Translations under genes and position numbers: made by a program
In this document: positions 1 through 11,471 of the stretch, piece after piece
How the letters are laid out: every line of letters begins with the position of its first letter
Numbering within the stretch: the first letter of the stretch is position 1
Source: Valencia hispanica
Taxonomy: Eukaryota; Chordata; Actinopteri; Cyprinodontiformes; Valenciidae
Assembly (NCBI GenBank): GCA_963556495.2
Contig: OY747704.1
Location: 8,748,501 to 8,812,500 of the forward strand
Direction: 5' to 3'
Length of the DNA: 64,000 nt
The notes under the pieces: generated by a model
What the model was told of the DNA's origin: nothing
Databases searched by the model: none
The model's input: the letters and a program-made list of their open reading frames with translations, nothing else

Positions 1-302
1 AGGAAACCTGCACATGGAAACTGATTAAAATCCTAAATGATTCAGCTCCCATCTGTCACCAAAAGTCTTCTCTAAGACAGACTACTGCAAATTACGGCGT
101 CACAGGCGAAATCACAAAATACCTTTGTCACACATTCATTTTCATTGCCAATGCAACACATATCTGTTGTACTGTGCAGCCATGCCGGTATTTAAGTTTT
201 TTTTTTAATGAAAATATATGAGCAAGGTTAGAGGAGAAACAGGTCTGTCAACAGGTCCAACAACATAACCTTTTTTTTCTGACAATATTAAAATACGTCT
301 GA
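1..302. other. Intron or upstream sequence, nothing recognised
   Basis: AT-rich single-copy-looking sequence with short homopolymer runs. I see no exon with splice sites, no repeat end and no RNA gene. It lies upstream of the first visible arid3 exon, so it is most likely intron of that gene. Confidence 0.4.
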
Positions 303-2160
303 ATGCCCTTCCTTGGGTTACCACCTTATCGTGGTGAAGGGGTTTGAGTGTCCCAATGATCCTAGGAGCTATGTTGTCGGGGGCTTTTTGCTCCTGGTAG
401 GGTCACTCATGGCAATTTGGTTCTAGGTGAGGGATCAGACAAAGTGCAGCTCAAAAGACCCCTATGATGAATGCATTAAATGGATTTAGTGTTCCCTCAC
501 CCAGACGTGGGTCACCAGGGGGCCCTGGAGGTGGGGCACATTGGCGAGCGCCTGATGGCCAGGCCTTTTTTCCATGGGGCCCGGTTGGGCTTAGCCCGAA
601 GAGGTAACATGGGTCCCCCTTACCATAAGCTCACCACCTGTGGGAGGGGTCATAGGAGTCGGGTGCAATGCAGGATGGGCGGCGGCCGAAGGCGGGGACC
701 TTGGCGGTCTGATCCTCGGCGGTCTGATCCTCGGATGCAAAAGATGGCTCTTGGGATGTGGGACGTCACCTCTCTGGTGGGGAAGGAGCCGGAGCTGGTG
801 TGCGATGTTGAGAGGTTTCGACTGGACATCTTCGGACTCGCCTCAACGCACGGTTCTGGCTCTGGAACCCGTCTCCTCGAGAGGGGTTAGACTCTCCTTC
901 ACTCTGGAGTTGCCCCCACTGAGAGGCGCCGAGCTGGGGTGGGCATACATGTTGCCCCCCATCTCGGTGCCTGTACTTTGGGGTTTACCCCGGTGAACGA
1001 GAGGGTAGCCTCTCTCCGCTTACGGGTGGGGGGACGGGTCCTGACTGTTTTTTATGCTTACGCGCCAAACAACAGATCAGATTACCCACCCTTCTTGGAG
1101 TCCTTGGAGGAGGTGCTGGACGGTGCTCCTGGACTTCTGTGCTTGTCCATAACAAACACCATGTTCAGGCATAAAGGTGTCCATATGTGCACTTGGGACC
1201 AGGACACCCTAGACCGCAGCTGGATGATCGACTTGGTTGTTGTCTCATCTGATCTGTGGCCGCATGTTTTGGACACTCGGGTGAAGAGAGGGGCTGAGCT
1301 GTCCACTGACCACTACCTGGTGGTGAGTCGGCTGCGATGGTGAGGGAGGACGCTGGACAGACCTGGCAGGCCCAAACATGTTGTGAGGGTCTGCTGCTAA
1401 CGTCTGGCAGAGTCTCCTGTCAGAAGGAGCTTCAACTCACACCTCCGGCAGAACTTCGAACACGTCCCTGGGGAGGCGGGGGACATTGAGTCCGAGTGGA
1501 CCATGTTCCGCGCCTCCATGGTCGAGGCGGCTGACCGAAGCTCTGGCCGTAAGGTGGTCGGTGCCTGTCGCGGCTGCAACATCTGAACCCGCTGGTGGAC
1601 ACCGGCGGTAAGGGATGCTGTCAGGTTGAAGAAGGAGTCCTATCGGGTCTTTTTGGCTTGTGGGACCCCTGAAGCAGCTGATAGGTACTGGCGGGCCAGG
1701 GTGAGTGCAGCTGGTATCGCCACTGAGGCAAAAACTCATGGGTGGGAGGAGTTTGGTGGGGCCATGGAGAACGACTTCCATACGGCTTCGAAGCGATTCT
1801 GGTCCACCATCCAGCATCTCGGGGGGGGGGGATGAGAATCAGCACCTCCAAATCCGAGGCCATGGTCTTGAGCCGGAAAAGGGTGGGGGACCTTCTCCGG
1901 GTTGGGGATGAGGTCTTCCCCAAGTGGAGGAGTTTAAGTATCTGGGGGTCTTGTTCACAAATGAGGGAAAAATGGAGCAGGAGATCAATAGACGGATTGG
2001 TAGGGCATCTGCAGTGGCCTGGGAGCGCCTTGGGATTTCTCCTGAGGAGCTGGCCCAAGTGGCTGGGGAGAGTGAAGTCTGGGTCTCTTTGCTTAAGCTG
2101 CTGCCCCAGCGACCCGACCCCGGATAAGAGGAAGAAAATGGATGAATGGATGGATGAATG
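303..2160 (+). mobile_element. Rex3-like (RTE clade) LINE, internally deleted
   Basis: Non-LTR retrotransposon relic on the plus strand. Reading frames at 780-1343 give an apurinic endonuclease-like part (WDVTSLVGKEPEL, FTPVNERVASLRLRV, LSITNTMFRHKGVH, VKRGAELSTDHYLVVS). Frames at 1621-1830 give the stretch before the reverse transcriptase. After a jump at about 1832 the end of the protein appears (ISTSKSEAMVLSRKRV, FKYLGVLFTNEGKMEQEI, and a C-terminus LLKLLPQRPDPG). The core reverse transcriptase, including any YADD block, is missing, and part of the endonuclease is deleted near 1135. The 3' end is a run of GATG-type repeats (GGATGAATGGATGGATGAATG region, 2139-2160), a known hallmark of Rex3. 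Several frameshifts mean it cannot move by itself. Family assignment rests on recalled motifs; the deletion is seen directly by the protein order. Confidence 0.8.
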
Positions 2161-2436
2161 TCCAACTGTTCGACGTGTTTTCACAAACACTGCATAATAT
2201 TTTCATTATGAAAGTTCACTCCGGGAGTGTTTTCCACTGCAATAAAGTTAGATATAAATACTTATATGAAAATGGTTTCTTGGTCCTCTAGCCTTATGAT
2301 CAATTACTATTGTATGTTTCAGTCTGCATTTGTTACAAATGAGATGGATGTCTTCAGGCCTCTGATGTCACTGAATCAAGATATCTTGCTTTGATGAAAA
2401 CAACATTTTCTTGTGATTTCTTTTTCTGTTTTTCAG

Positions 2437-2509
2437 TTGTATGACCTTGATGAGGATGAAAAGCGCAAAGAATTTCTTGATGACCTTTTCAGTTTCATGC
2501 AAAAACGAG
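2437..2509 (+). CDS. arid3: arid3 exon (start of ARID domain)
   Basis: A 73-base internal exon of an ARID3-family transcription factor. It is preceded by a pyrimidine tract and TTTCAG and followed by GTATGT. It encodes LYDLDEDEKRKEFLDDLF, then SFMQKRG, the first helix of the ARID DNA-binding domain. ARID3 proteins (Bright/Dril family) are nuclear and bind AT-rich DNA, including matrix attachment regions. The exon begins in phase 0 and ends after one base of a glycine codon, which the exon at 34415 completes. The exon before it is outside the window. Paralogue (arid3a, b or c) is not resolved: the ARID itself is nearly identical among them. Confidence 0.93.
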
Positions 2510-3445
2510 GTATGTGTTTCCTCCATCACCACAGAAATGCAAGAAGTATCAATTAAGTCCCCCGATGTACATGCCATGCCCCCCATGACATTTCCTGAAC
2601 ACGCCGTTCAGGAAATTATTATATATTTACAGTTTTTTTACAATCACTTTGCTACTATTTTAAGAACCTTGATCTAATTTTTCACAACTCTAGACACAAA
2701 ACTCACAACTAAAGATCAAAATGTACATTTTTCAAAACTAACTCTCTATGGCCAAACTAACCCTTCTCTCAATTGGTTGGAAACAATACACATATAACTT
2801 AGATGATTTGTTCATTCAACAAAAATCACCTGTTCAATATGACACAACTTAATATCAAAGTACTATTATTTCAAAAGGCAATTCACACATTACATTTCAC
2901 ATGAGTGTCTATTCATTTCCTTACAATTATCTAACTATCAATTGATACAACCGCTCAAAATGATAAGTAACTATTATGGAAATATTATTTAACAAGGATG
3001 AGAAAGAACATACAAGCATTGCAGATACTGACCTTCTCCCCACACCCTAACATTTTACTATATGGAATTGAATAATCTAGAGCTCCTCCTCCTTAGACTA
3101 GGTGTCTGACTTCAGTAAAATAGAATAACTATAACCTTGATAGTCGGACGCAGCCCAGTCTCCCTGGGTCAGAGTGCAGATATGGAGTCGTTCTGACATC
3201 CTTCAGTCCACATGCAAACACATCTCACATGTCGGCGACCCAATATACAGACACGTACCCCTGAGCTCTCACATGTTGGCTCAGTATAACAACACATCCC
3301 AGTTAACAAAGAGACTAACCTTTTAACATTATTGATTTCATATCATTTCCCCCTTTTTTTCTCTCCACACAGTAATAACCAAACCTACACCTCTCCTAAC
3401 AACAACACTTGAGATGCTTGCGGTAGGGGTGAGCAGGCAGGTACA
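2510..3445 (+). other. arid3 intron, no clear element
   Basis: AT-rich intron sequence from the donor site to the first L2 base. Around 3120-3420 the base composition rises slightly in GC, but I recognise no repeat family, TIR pair or ORF. The short ORF over the exon (2441-2677) is only read-through of the exon into the intron in another frame. Confidence 0.4.
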
Positions 3446-5712
3446 ATACAATTCAATTCAGTTTATTTATATAGCGCCAATTCACAACAGATGTCATCTC
3501 AAGGCACTTAACAAGAAGTCATTTCAATACATTTATACAAACATTCCAATCAGTTAAAAAGTTTCCTATTTAAGGAATCCCAGCAGATTGCGTCAGTCAT
3601 TGGCGTGAGGTTGGGCCCCGTTGATGCAGACTTTCCAACCACAGCAATCCTTCAGCAATCCCTCATTCTGAGCAAGCATGTAGCGACGGTGGAGAGGAAA
3701 AACTCCCCTTTAACAGGAAGAAACCTCCAACAGAACCAGGCTCAGTAGGAGCGGCCATCTGCCACGACCCTCTGGGGGTTTGAGAAGACAGAGCAGAAAC
3801 ACAGAAGGAACAGAAGATCTGATAAAAGAGAACTTTCTATGTTACAGAAAGTAAAAAGTTAATAACAGGACACAGTGGATGTTCAGTTACTGGGAGGATC
3901 ATCCCAGTCGATGCCCCCCGTCCAACAGGGCATTGCAGCAAAGCAGGATACCAGACCAGGTATATCTTCTATGGAGAGAAAAACACTGAGAGAAAACAAA
4001 GTTAACAGTCGAAATAACAGAATGTACTGTAATACAACTGGAGAGTCGTAGGAGAAAAGGAAGTAGCAGAGTGAAGAAAATTGGTAAGTCTGTCCTCCAG
4101 CAGTCTAAGCCTATAGCAGCATAACTACAGAGATAGCTCAGGATGACCTAAGCCACTCTAACTATAAGCTTTATCAAAAAGGAACGTTTTAAGCCTGGCC
4201 TTAAAAGTAAACAGAGTGTCTGCCTCACGGACTAAAGCTGGGAGCTGGTTCCACAGGAGAGGAGCCTGATAACTAAAAGATCTGCCTCCCATTCTACTTT
4301 TAGAAATCCTAGGAACTACAAGTAAACCTGCAGTCTGAGAGCGAAGTGCTCTGTTAGGAACATGTGGAACAATTAGATCTCTGATGTATGATGGAGCTTG
4401 ATTATTAAGGGCTTTGTATGTAAGAAGAAGGATCTTAAATTATATTCTGGATTTAACAGGGAGCCAATGAAGGGAAGCTAAAACAGGAGAAATGTGATCT
4501 CTCTTTTTAATATTCATCAGAACTCTTGCTGCCGCATTTTGGATCAACTGAAGGCTTTTAATGGCATTTTGTGGACTACCTGATAGTAAAGAATTACAGT
4601 AGTCCAGCCTTGAGGTAACAAATGCATGGACTAGTTTCTCAGCATCACTCCTGGACAGGATGTTTCTAATTTTAGCAATATTCCGGAGGTGAAAGAAAGA
4701 AATCCTAGAAACCGGTTTTAATATGGGATTTAAATGTCAACTCTCGGTCAAAAATAACGCCGAGGTTCTTTACATTATTACTGGGGGCCAATTTAATGCC
4801 ACCCAGATGAAGTGATTGACTAATCAGTTTCTGTTTAAGAACTTCTGGTCCAAAGACAGCAACTTCTGTTTTGTCAGAATTTAAAAGCAAAAAGTTTAGG
4901 GTCATCCATGTTTTCATGTCTTCGAGACATGCCTGTAATCTACCTAACTGACTGGGTTCATCAGGATTTATGGATAAATATAGTTGTGTATCATCGGCAT
5001 AGCTGTGGAAATTTATCCCATGCTGTCTAATGAATCTACCAATTGGGAGCATATATATGGTGAACAGAATTGGTCCAAGCACAGAACCCTGTGGAACTCC
5101 ACAAGTAACCCTTGTGAGTGAAGAAGATTTATCATTTAGATGAACAAACTGGAATCTATCAGACAAATATGATTTAAACCAGCCTTGTGCTGTTCCTTTG
5201 ATCCCTGCAACATGTTCAAGCCTTTCTAAGAGAATATTATGATCGACTGTGTCAAAAGCAGCACTGAGATCTAACAAAACCAGAACAGACACAAGTCCAT
5301 TATCTGAGGCCATGAGAATATCATTAGTAACCTTCACCAGTGCTGTTTCAGTGCTATGATGAGCTCTAAAACCTGACTGAAACTCTTCAAACAGCTCGTT
5401 ATTGTTTAAATGCTCACAGACTTGATTAGTAACAATTTTCTCAAGGACTTTGGATAAGAAAGGAAGGTTAGATATAGGTCTGTAATTCACTAAGTCATCT
5501 TGATCAAGGGAAGGTTTCTTGAGTAAAGGTTTAATTACAGCTATTTTAAATTCCTGTGGTACGTATCCGTTTACTAAGGATAGATTCATCATATCCAAAA
5601 TGGGGCCAGGAACCAAATGGAACACTTCTTTAAATAATTTGGTTGGAATTTGGTCCAACATACAAGTTGAAGGTTTAGATGAGGCTAATATTTTTGATAA
5701 TTCCTAAAGCTC
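3446..5712 (-). mobile_element. L2-clade LINE, 5'-truncated, about 2.3 kb
   Basis: Non-LTR retrotransposon read on the minus strand. The 3' tail lies at low coordinates (CAATTCAATTCAGTTTATTT followed by ATAGCGCC, the usual fish L2 terminal sequence). The pol ORF occupies 4705-5661, and a frameshifted continuation runs to about 4190 (FFHLRNIAKIRNILSRSDA, ALRSQTAGL). A non-coding 3' stretch of about 750 bases precedes the tail. The endonuclease part is absent, so the copy is 5'-truncated as most LINE copies are. Related copies at 11472-12890 and 34738-35160 allow the boundaries to be checked. Confidence 0.88.
4705..5661 (-). pseudogene. L2 reverse transcriptase fragment, 318 aa
   Basis: Open frame encoding the L2/CR1-type reverse transcriptase. 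Visible in order are NYRPISNLPFLSKVLEKIV (RT block near residue 60), LLDLSAAFDTVDHNILLERL (first catalytic Asp), CGVPQGSVLGPILFTIYMLP, and FHSYADDTQLYLS with the two catalytic Asp of the YADD box. The C-terminal thumb starts (KNLGVIFDRELTFKSHIK) and then runs out of frame at about 4705, where a one-base change breaks the frame into the rest of the protein. The endonuclease is missing upstream. It is an inactive relic although the RT core is intact by eye. Confidence 0.88.
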
Positions 5713-5847
5713 GACTGAATCAAAACACCCTAAGCACAACTGAGGATCTACAGTTTTGGCTATGAATAATTATAAATAATTGCTTAGGGCAATTATTAAT
5801 CAGATTAATAATTTTATGTAAAAATTACCACGTTCAGGGGCACCACC
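5713..5847 (-). other. Retroelement leader with primer-binding-like site
   Basis: Read on the minus strand, this is the start of the internal region of an LTR element, just after the LTR. A site TGGTGCCCCTGAACGTGG (complement of 5828-5845) begins with TGG as expected for pairing with the CCA end of a tRNA. The leader that follows (ATTAATCTGATTAATAATTG) is also present at 20830-21390 and 28690-28770, so it belongs to one LTR family. The tRNA species is not identified. Confidence 0.55.
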
Positions 5848-7627
5848 TGGATTCCAGGAGTATCAATAGCCAAATTGTTCAGTCTCAGTTCATGTTTATG
5901 ATTACTTGCCTGATAAGGCTGAGGTAATTAAACAATAAATGAAGGAATAAGTTCTTGGCGTACCTGAACAGCAAGTTACTACACATGTAGGTGAAATAAC
6001 AACAATGGTTTTCCAAAATACAAGAGTTTATTACAAAAAGAATTCACTTTCAGTTAACATACTTTAATCAACAAACTCACCAAACTAGTAACACACAACT
6101 AAACTACTAAGAAAAGAATAACGATAATAAAACTCACACTCAGAAATAAAACAGTAAAAGTGATAAAAATGCACAGAAATAGAAACAACAATAAATTTAT
6201 AATGATGTCACAGTTCAGAATGAATATGTTTGCTCAAAAACCAAGGCTTGTATTGAACAGTGTTGGGAATGAAGCTAAGTTAGTTTTAAACTAATTGCGA
6301 TTAGTTTAAGTCTAATCAGCACATTCTGGTTTGTTTTCAAACCACCAATTCACAATGCAAAGCAGAAGTGAACAAAAACATTGTTTGGAAGAAGCAATGT
6401 TTCATTAAACAATTTGCTGAATTAGAAATCAACAACCTTTAGATAATTGATTCAATTTAATGGATCGGTAACCGTAGTGATTGATCTAATTTAATATTTA
6501 GACTTTATGTTGACATTAACGGCAGTACCAATTATGTCGATCTAATTTAGTATTTTGACTTACCAAGAAGGCGGTCTCAAAAATGACTTAAAAGATTAGT
6601 TTTAGTGTTTAAACTATCCGTTTTAAAGTCGATCTCTATTTTGAATAGCATTAACGGCAGTCTTTATTGTTCATGAATAAAACGCCGTCAATGGCGGGCC
6701 CACGTGGTTCGCTAGAGCATGTAGCTTACAGCTAACTCACGTGGCGCTGCTTAAATCTGGATCATTTATTAAACATAAAACAAAGGAAAATTGTTGGATT
6801 GAGTAACTCAGGTTGCAGGATATAAAACGACTTTCCATTGGAAACCTCGAAAATCACTGTTTGAACCTCCAGGCCGACCGGCCTGTTTGTACCCAAACAA
6901 TAAATGAAATCTTACACAAAGTAACAAATCACAGTGAAAATAAGCAACCCTAACATCTTGTTTAAACTAACCTAATCTCGCCTCTACCCAGACAGACCTT
7001 ATTGAACGGTTAAAGTTCTTCAGGTTGCTCCGTGGATGATGGGCGAAGCTAACACAACGTTAGCCCGCAGGCTAGCCTCACCTACGGTCCGTTAGCAGTG
7101 GGAGGAATATAGCTGTCGAATCACTGGTAGCATTAGCTTGGAGCAGCGTGTCGTCCTCTCCGGCTTGCTAAACAGCGATCAGCTGCACCTCAGTTCACTG
7201 ACACAGTACCTTCTCTGCAGGTTCAAGATAGCATTGTCCCAGGCTTTGTCGCGGTGGGGTAATGCTCCAGTCTCGATGCAGTTCTGCAGCATTCAGTAGC
7301 TTGTTAGCGGCTCACTTCATACGGCAGCATCTGTTCAGAAAGCAGGGCTCAGGGCGGAACGGTGGGGTTTATCTCAAAAGATTGGGTTTGATTCACCTGA
7401 TCGATCAGCAGTATTGTGGTCGTTGGAGTGATTTCCTCCCAGAACTCGCGTCTTTTCCCTCCCCAGCGAAGGAAGGAATGGATCTCTCCTGGCACTGTTT
7501 GGCTGAACGCCAGAACTGGAGAGGGCGTGAAAATCTGTGGCGGTGCCTTATATAACCTCTGGTCCTCTTCATCTCCTGTCAGAGCTAGAATGTGAGTTAG
7601 CGCCCCCCAATGGCTGTATCCGCAACA
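5848..7627 (-). mobile_element. Long retrovirus-like LTR (copy 1)
   Basis: A non-coding block about 1.8 kb long whose minus-strand copy begins TGTTGCGGATACAGCC at 7627 and ends at a primer-binding-like site at 5837-5845. A TATA-like TTATATAAGG lies at minus-strand position about 7555. The final 150 bases (CTCAGCCTTATCAGGC, GAGACTGAACAATTTGGC) match the ends of the plus-strand copies at 27650-28678 and 20640-20797. It has no long ORF. LTR identity is inferred from the end structure and the shared family; a GC-richer part at 6980-7560 is the probable promoter and 5' untranslated region. Confidence 0.6.
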
Positions 7628-7637
7628 ATTTATTAGG

Positions 7638-7672
7638 TCATCTTGGCCCAAAGATTTCTTTAGTAAAGGTTA
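7638..7672 (-). mobile_element. 35-bp L2 remnant
   Basis: The bases TCATCTTGGCCCAAAGATTT and the following TAAAGGTTAAATTGAC resemble L2 positions 5497-5540 of the larger copy. It is wedged between the LTR and the truncated Harbinger, so it is probably the remains of an older L2 that was the insertion target. Confidence 0.4.
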
Positions 7673-7674
7673 AA

Positions 7675-8735
7675 TTGACGTTCAGACCGCGGAGAACATC
7701 CTCCCCGAGGACCGGGGACAGCCTCTGGAAGCAGCAGGGGAGTCCGAGACAGAAGGTATGTTTACAATGAATTAACGTAGGCAGTTATGTTAATTTATGT
7801 ATGTTGTCAAATAGGCATATATGTTATTTTTTACTAATTAACAGTAGGTATACAGTGGTCCCTTGCTATAACGCAGTTCACCCTTCACGGCCTCGCTGTT
7901 TCGCTGATTTCTTTCTGAAATAGACACCTGCTCCGAGACCTTTAGTGGAAAAAGAATTACCAGAGCGGCTCACGGACAAAGAAACCGCAGCATATTCTTT
8001 TTTTTTTAAGTCTTTGATGGTTTGAACTTTGAGAGTATTTAAACTGGTGAGAACTGTGAGTAAATGTTAATGCATGTTTGAGAAAAGTGGATAAAGTGTG
8101 TGGCAAGGGGTTTTTAAGTTATTTTAGAACGTAACCGCTGCAATAAACGAGGGACCACTGTATATAATTTTTCTATGACTATTGTTATCAACCTGTTGAC
8201 TTATCATTTAATATTGTCTTGACGGAGTCAACTGATGCTGCAGGGGTAGAGCCGTCCCCTGTTGCTTCTCCTGGCTCCCCAGTCCCTGGTCCCTCTGCCC
8301 CTGCTGCTGCACCCACAGGTGTGTGAAGGAAATTGTAGCAACAATAAATGTAACATGTATAAATCAAAAGTACAGCAATCACTGATAGCTTTTAACATTC
8401 ACATTAACTCCCTTTTTGTGAATAGTTTCCTTTACTAATAATCTACAACCAATGACATTATAGCCTGTTTTTTACCATGTTGTAAATGAAAATCTAGTAG
8501 CAGCCTTCTCATTATTTTGTGTTGTTTTGTGCTTTGTTTTACAGGCCCACAAAGGTGGAGAGCACCCAGGCGCCTCAAGAGGCCACGCCCGTCTCCAACT
8601 GAGCTCTTCCACCTTAGCCTTGTTTCTGCTCTGGAGAGCATGCCACCTCAGATGAGAGAGTTCGTCAAATTCAAAATTCATAAATTAACTTTTGAAAACA
8701 CCACAGCTGTTAAATCTGGAACCATTGGAGCCTAG
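7675..8735 (+). pseudogene. Harbinger MADF/BESS accessory gene, 5' part lost
   Basis: Accessory DNA-binding protein gene of Harbinger. The visible exons are the end of exon 2 (to 7755, donor GTATGT), exon 3 (8226-8318) and exon 4 (8545-8735). Exon 4 is rich in basic residues at the start (RWRAPRRLKRPRPSPTE) and ends with a BESS-type motif, ELFHLSLVSALESMPPQMRE then FVKFKIHKLTFENT. The MADF exon 1 is missing. The exon 3 acceptor reads GACGG where the sister copy has GACAG, so splicing is broken. In Harbinger elements such a protein helps bring the transposase to the nucleus and to DNA (family knowledge). Confidence 0.75.
7853..8158. mobile_element. Pogo/Tigger-like MITE nested in Harbinger copy 2
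   Basis: About 306 bases bounded by the inverted repeats CAGTGGTCCCTTGCTATAAC and, at the other end, AACGAGGGACCACTG, flanked by TA on both sides as mariner-type elements are. It sits in the intron between MADF exons 2 and 3. A longer version of the same element (about 475 bases) is in the same intron of the copy at 50208-53956, so this one carries an internal deletion. It has no coding capacity. Confidence 0.78.
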
Positions 8736-9159
8736 TAATCAGTAACTTTGATTCAAAAACGAGGCAGCAGGCTCTACAGGGCAGGAACAACACACTTTTC
8801 TTCTTCTCCTTCCAATGACCCTGAGGCTCTTTCATCTCCTAAGCATGGTCCTTCTTATTCCTGTCTCTGTCTGTAAATAGTTATATTTTTCATATTTGTT
8901 TGTTTCTGCTTGAGATTTGTTGAATATTTTTTTAATAAACTTTGATAATGACTAAATGTCTCAGTTACTTCTACTGCACAGCAAATATTGCCACACAACT
9001 TGATTTATACATTATGTAGTGTTCAATGAATATAATACTAATGCAAAAATATACTACTATATAGGAACGTAACACGTTGAAGAATAATGAATTAAAGAAT
9101 AAAGAGAGGTTTGTTCATGTGGGAGGCAAGATCCATTTATTAACAAAATAATAAATTTT

Positions 9160-10064
9160 TGGTAAAATTGATCTGGACATGCTTCCCATCTAGAGCTCCA
9201 CAGCAGAGAGGGAAGTTCGACCTCTCTTGAAATCCCTCTGCGATGGACCGTCAGTGTTCAGTGGAAGGTACAGCCATGTAGTCATCCACTAGACAGTCCC
9301 AGATGGCTGTCACTACCTGGGGGACGATCTGGCACACTGAGGAGACACCAACTGAGATTCTGGACATGATGGTCCTATAGGAGTACCCGGTGGCAAGGAA
9401 CCTGGAGAACATTATTTAAAAGTAGTATTATGTGTACTGTAGTTACAAAATACATTATTCAAATTCAAAAATACTTTCTTGATCTCAGAGCAAAATTACA
9501 CAATATATAAATATTATATAAACTATTTTATAATTATATGAATAATTATAGAATATATAGTTAATATTATTCAAAACAGTCTGTTCTGTTTTGTCTTAAC
9601 TTTACCATATCTTTATTCGATTGCTAGCAACTTTTGCAACTACAGTGTGCCAATTATAGAGTCTGACAGCTGCATGGATTATATACAAATATTAGACTGG
9701 TTCTATACCAGAATTAAACCAGGTCTAAATTAAAATAAATAGATATAGATTTACTAAATAGATATACATTCTGAGAATCATTAGAAATATAAACAGTGGT
9801 CTCCATACCACAGTTTGCTATCAGTAAACACCGTCAGCATACACTGATAGCATAGCATATATTAGCACACGATAAAGGACTACCGTATTATACACTTTTA
9901 CTAACCACAGGCAGATGGAAAAGCGCTGAGCAGGTGGGATTGAGTGCCTGTAGTTGGTGTCTTGGCGGGTGATGCTTGGACCGACGCGGGACAACAGCTC
10001 CTCAAACTGGGTGAGGGACAGACTGTGGTACTGCTGAAAGCGGCCATCATCCAGACGCAGCTCT
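9160..10064 (-). pseudogene. Harbinger transposase remnant
   Basis: Minus-strand transposase of a PIF/Harbinger element. The first exon (about 10064-9905) encodes the N-terminal region (KAAIIQTQLL frame is antisense; the true frame reads ELRLDDGRFQQYHSLSL-like and FEELLSRVGPSITAKTPT). The second, starting after CTCCAG at about 9402, encodes FLATGYSYRTIMS-like sequence, the VPSTEH and RSIAEGFQER motifs, and a DGKHV motif with the first catalytic Asp. Downstream of DGKHVQ the DDE core is absent and an AT-rich tail with AATAAA-like signals follows. The exon 2 acceptor AG is intact here, unlike in the sister copy. Confidence 0.7.
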
Positions 10065-10110
10065 TGGATTTCAACAGTTTGTCAGCTGCTCTACAAGAGA
10101 AAACAGGACC

Positions 10111-11470
10111 TTGGATTTGTTTTATGCAAATATAAAGGATGCATACATGTCCAAACCAAGACCTCCTCTGGGACAATCAGATCACAATCTTGTTTTTCTC
10201 TGTTCAGAACATAAACCACTTGTTCAGAGGCAACCTGTTACAAAGAAAACTGTGAGAAATTGGTCACAGGAAGCTGAAGAAGCCCTGCGGGGTTGTTTTG
10301 CAACCACAAACTGGATGCCTCGTTGCCAAGCACATGGAGAGGACATCCATGCCATGACTGAGTGTGTGACTGACTATATAAACTTCTGTGTGGACAACAT
10401 CCTCCCCACCAGAACAGTGAGATGCTTCCATAATAACAAACCCTGGATCACCAGTGACCCGAAGGAGCTGCTAAACAAGAAAAAATGAGCCTTCAGAGAG
10501 GGAGAGAGGGAATTACTGAGGAGCAAACAGAAGCAACTTAAGGTCAAGATTAGAGACAGCAAGGAGGCATACAGGGAGAAGCTGGAGAACAAACTACAGA
10601 GGAACAATATCTGAGATGTCTGGTCAGGAATGAGAAAGATCACAGGCTTTAAGGACAGGAAGGATTGGATAGATGGAAATCTGGACAGAGCCAATGACCT
10701 GAACACATTCTTCAACAGGTTCAGTTCAGGAACTAGCTCAGCATCCTCCTCTCCTGTTCCCAGCCAAACAGACATCCCACTCTCCTCTGATCAACAGCTT
10801 TCCTGTTACACCTTGGATGTTTTATCCTTCACCTCAGCAATGGACTCTTCTGATTCCACAAGTTTGACTTCAACCAAGTCAGGAAATGCTGCTACCCACT
10901 TTGCCTCCCCCTCCCACTTGTCTGCTTCAAAAGTCAGGTGAAGAGGCAGCTGGAGAAACTGAACCGGAACAAGGCTGCAGGTCCAGATGGTGTCAGCCCC
11001 AGAGTCCTGAAGGCCTGTGCAGAGCAGCTCTGTGAGATTCTGCAGCACCTCTTCAACCTTAGCCTAACTCAGGAGAAGGATCCAGAGTTGTGGAAAACAT
11101 CATGCCTTGTTCCAGTACCAAGAAGAACTCACCCATCAGTCATCAATGACTATAGACCTGTTGCCCTGACATCCCACATCATGAAAGTCCTGAAGAGACT
11201 CCTGTTGGCACCCCTGAGTAAGCAAACAAGAACGTATCAGGACCCACTGCAGTTTGCTTATCGCTGTGGAGTTGGAGTTGAAGATGCCATCATACACCTG
11301 CTTTAACCAACCCACTGTCATCTGGACAAAGCAGGCAGCACTGTGAGGATCATGTTCTTTGATTTCCCCAGAGCATTTAACACAATTCAGCCGGATTTGC
11401 TTTGTCAGGAACTCCTGAAGACACAGGTAGAGCCCTCAACAATCGCTTGGATCAATGACTACCTGACAAA
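10111..11470 (+). pseudogene. Rex1 pol, N-terminal half
   Basis: Broken frames of Rex1 pol. 10111-10488 encodes the linker (PPLGQSDHNLVFLCSEHKPL, VTDYINFCVDNILPTRTVRC). 10630-10941 carries the low-complexity Ser/Thr spacer. 10938-11306 begins the reverse transcriptase (NRNKAAGPDGVSPRVLKACA, SVINDYRPVALTSHIMKVLK). A stop at 11304 interrupts RT, which continues at 11343 with MFFDFPRAFNTIQPDLLCQE, the block with the first catalytic Asp. At least three frame breaks or stops are visible, so the gene is dead. Confidence 0.82.
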
Positions 11471-11471
11471 C

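Larger units (their letters stand above)
7675..10064 (+). mobile_element. PIF/Harbinger element, copy 2, both ends lost
   Basis: A DNA transposon fragment homologous, in opposite orientation, to the complete span at 50208-53956. The accessory MADF/BESS gene is on the plus strand (7675-8735) and the truncated transposase gene on the minus strand (9160-10064), so the two genes converge as in the other copy. Both terminal inverted repeats are absent: the left side stops inside the second MADF exon and the right side stops inside the first transposase exon, where Rex1 sequence begins. It shares with copy 50208-53956 an embedded pogo-like MITE and the same transposase truncation. Confidence 0.82.

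Noticed and set aside
1621..2190. Minus-strand ORF of 189 codons
   Set aside because: Antisense of the Rex3 coding region; the plus-strand frames carry the conserved LINE motifs.
1..2436. A preceding arid3 exon
   Set aside because: No frame upstream of 2437 encodes the region expected before the ARID with a splice donor. The exon must lie outside the window.
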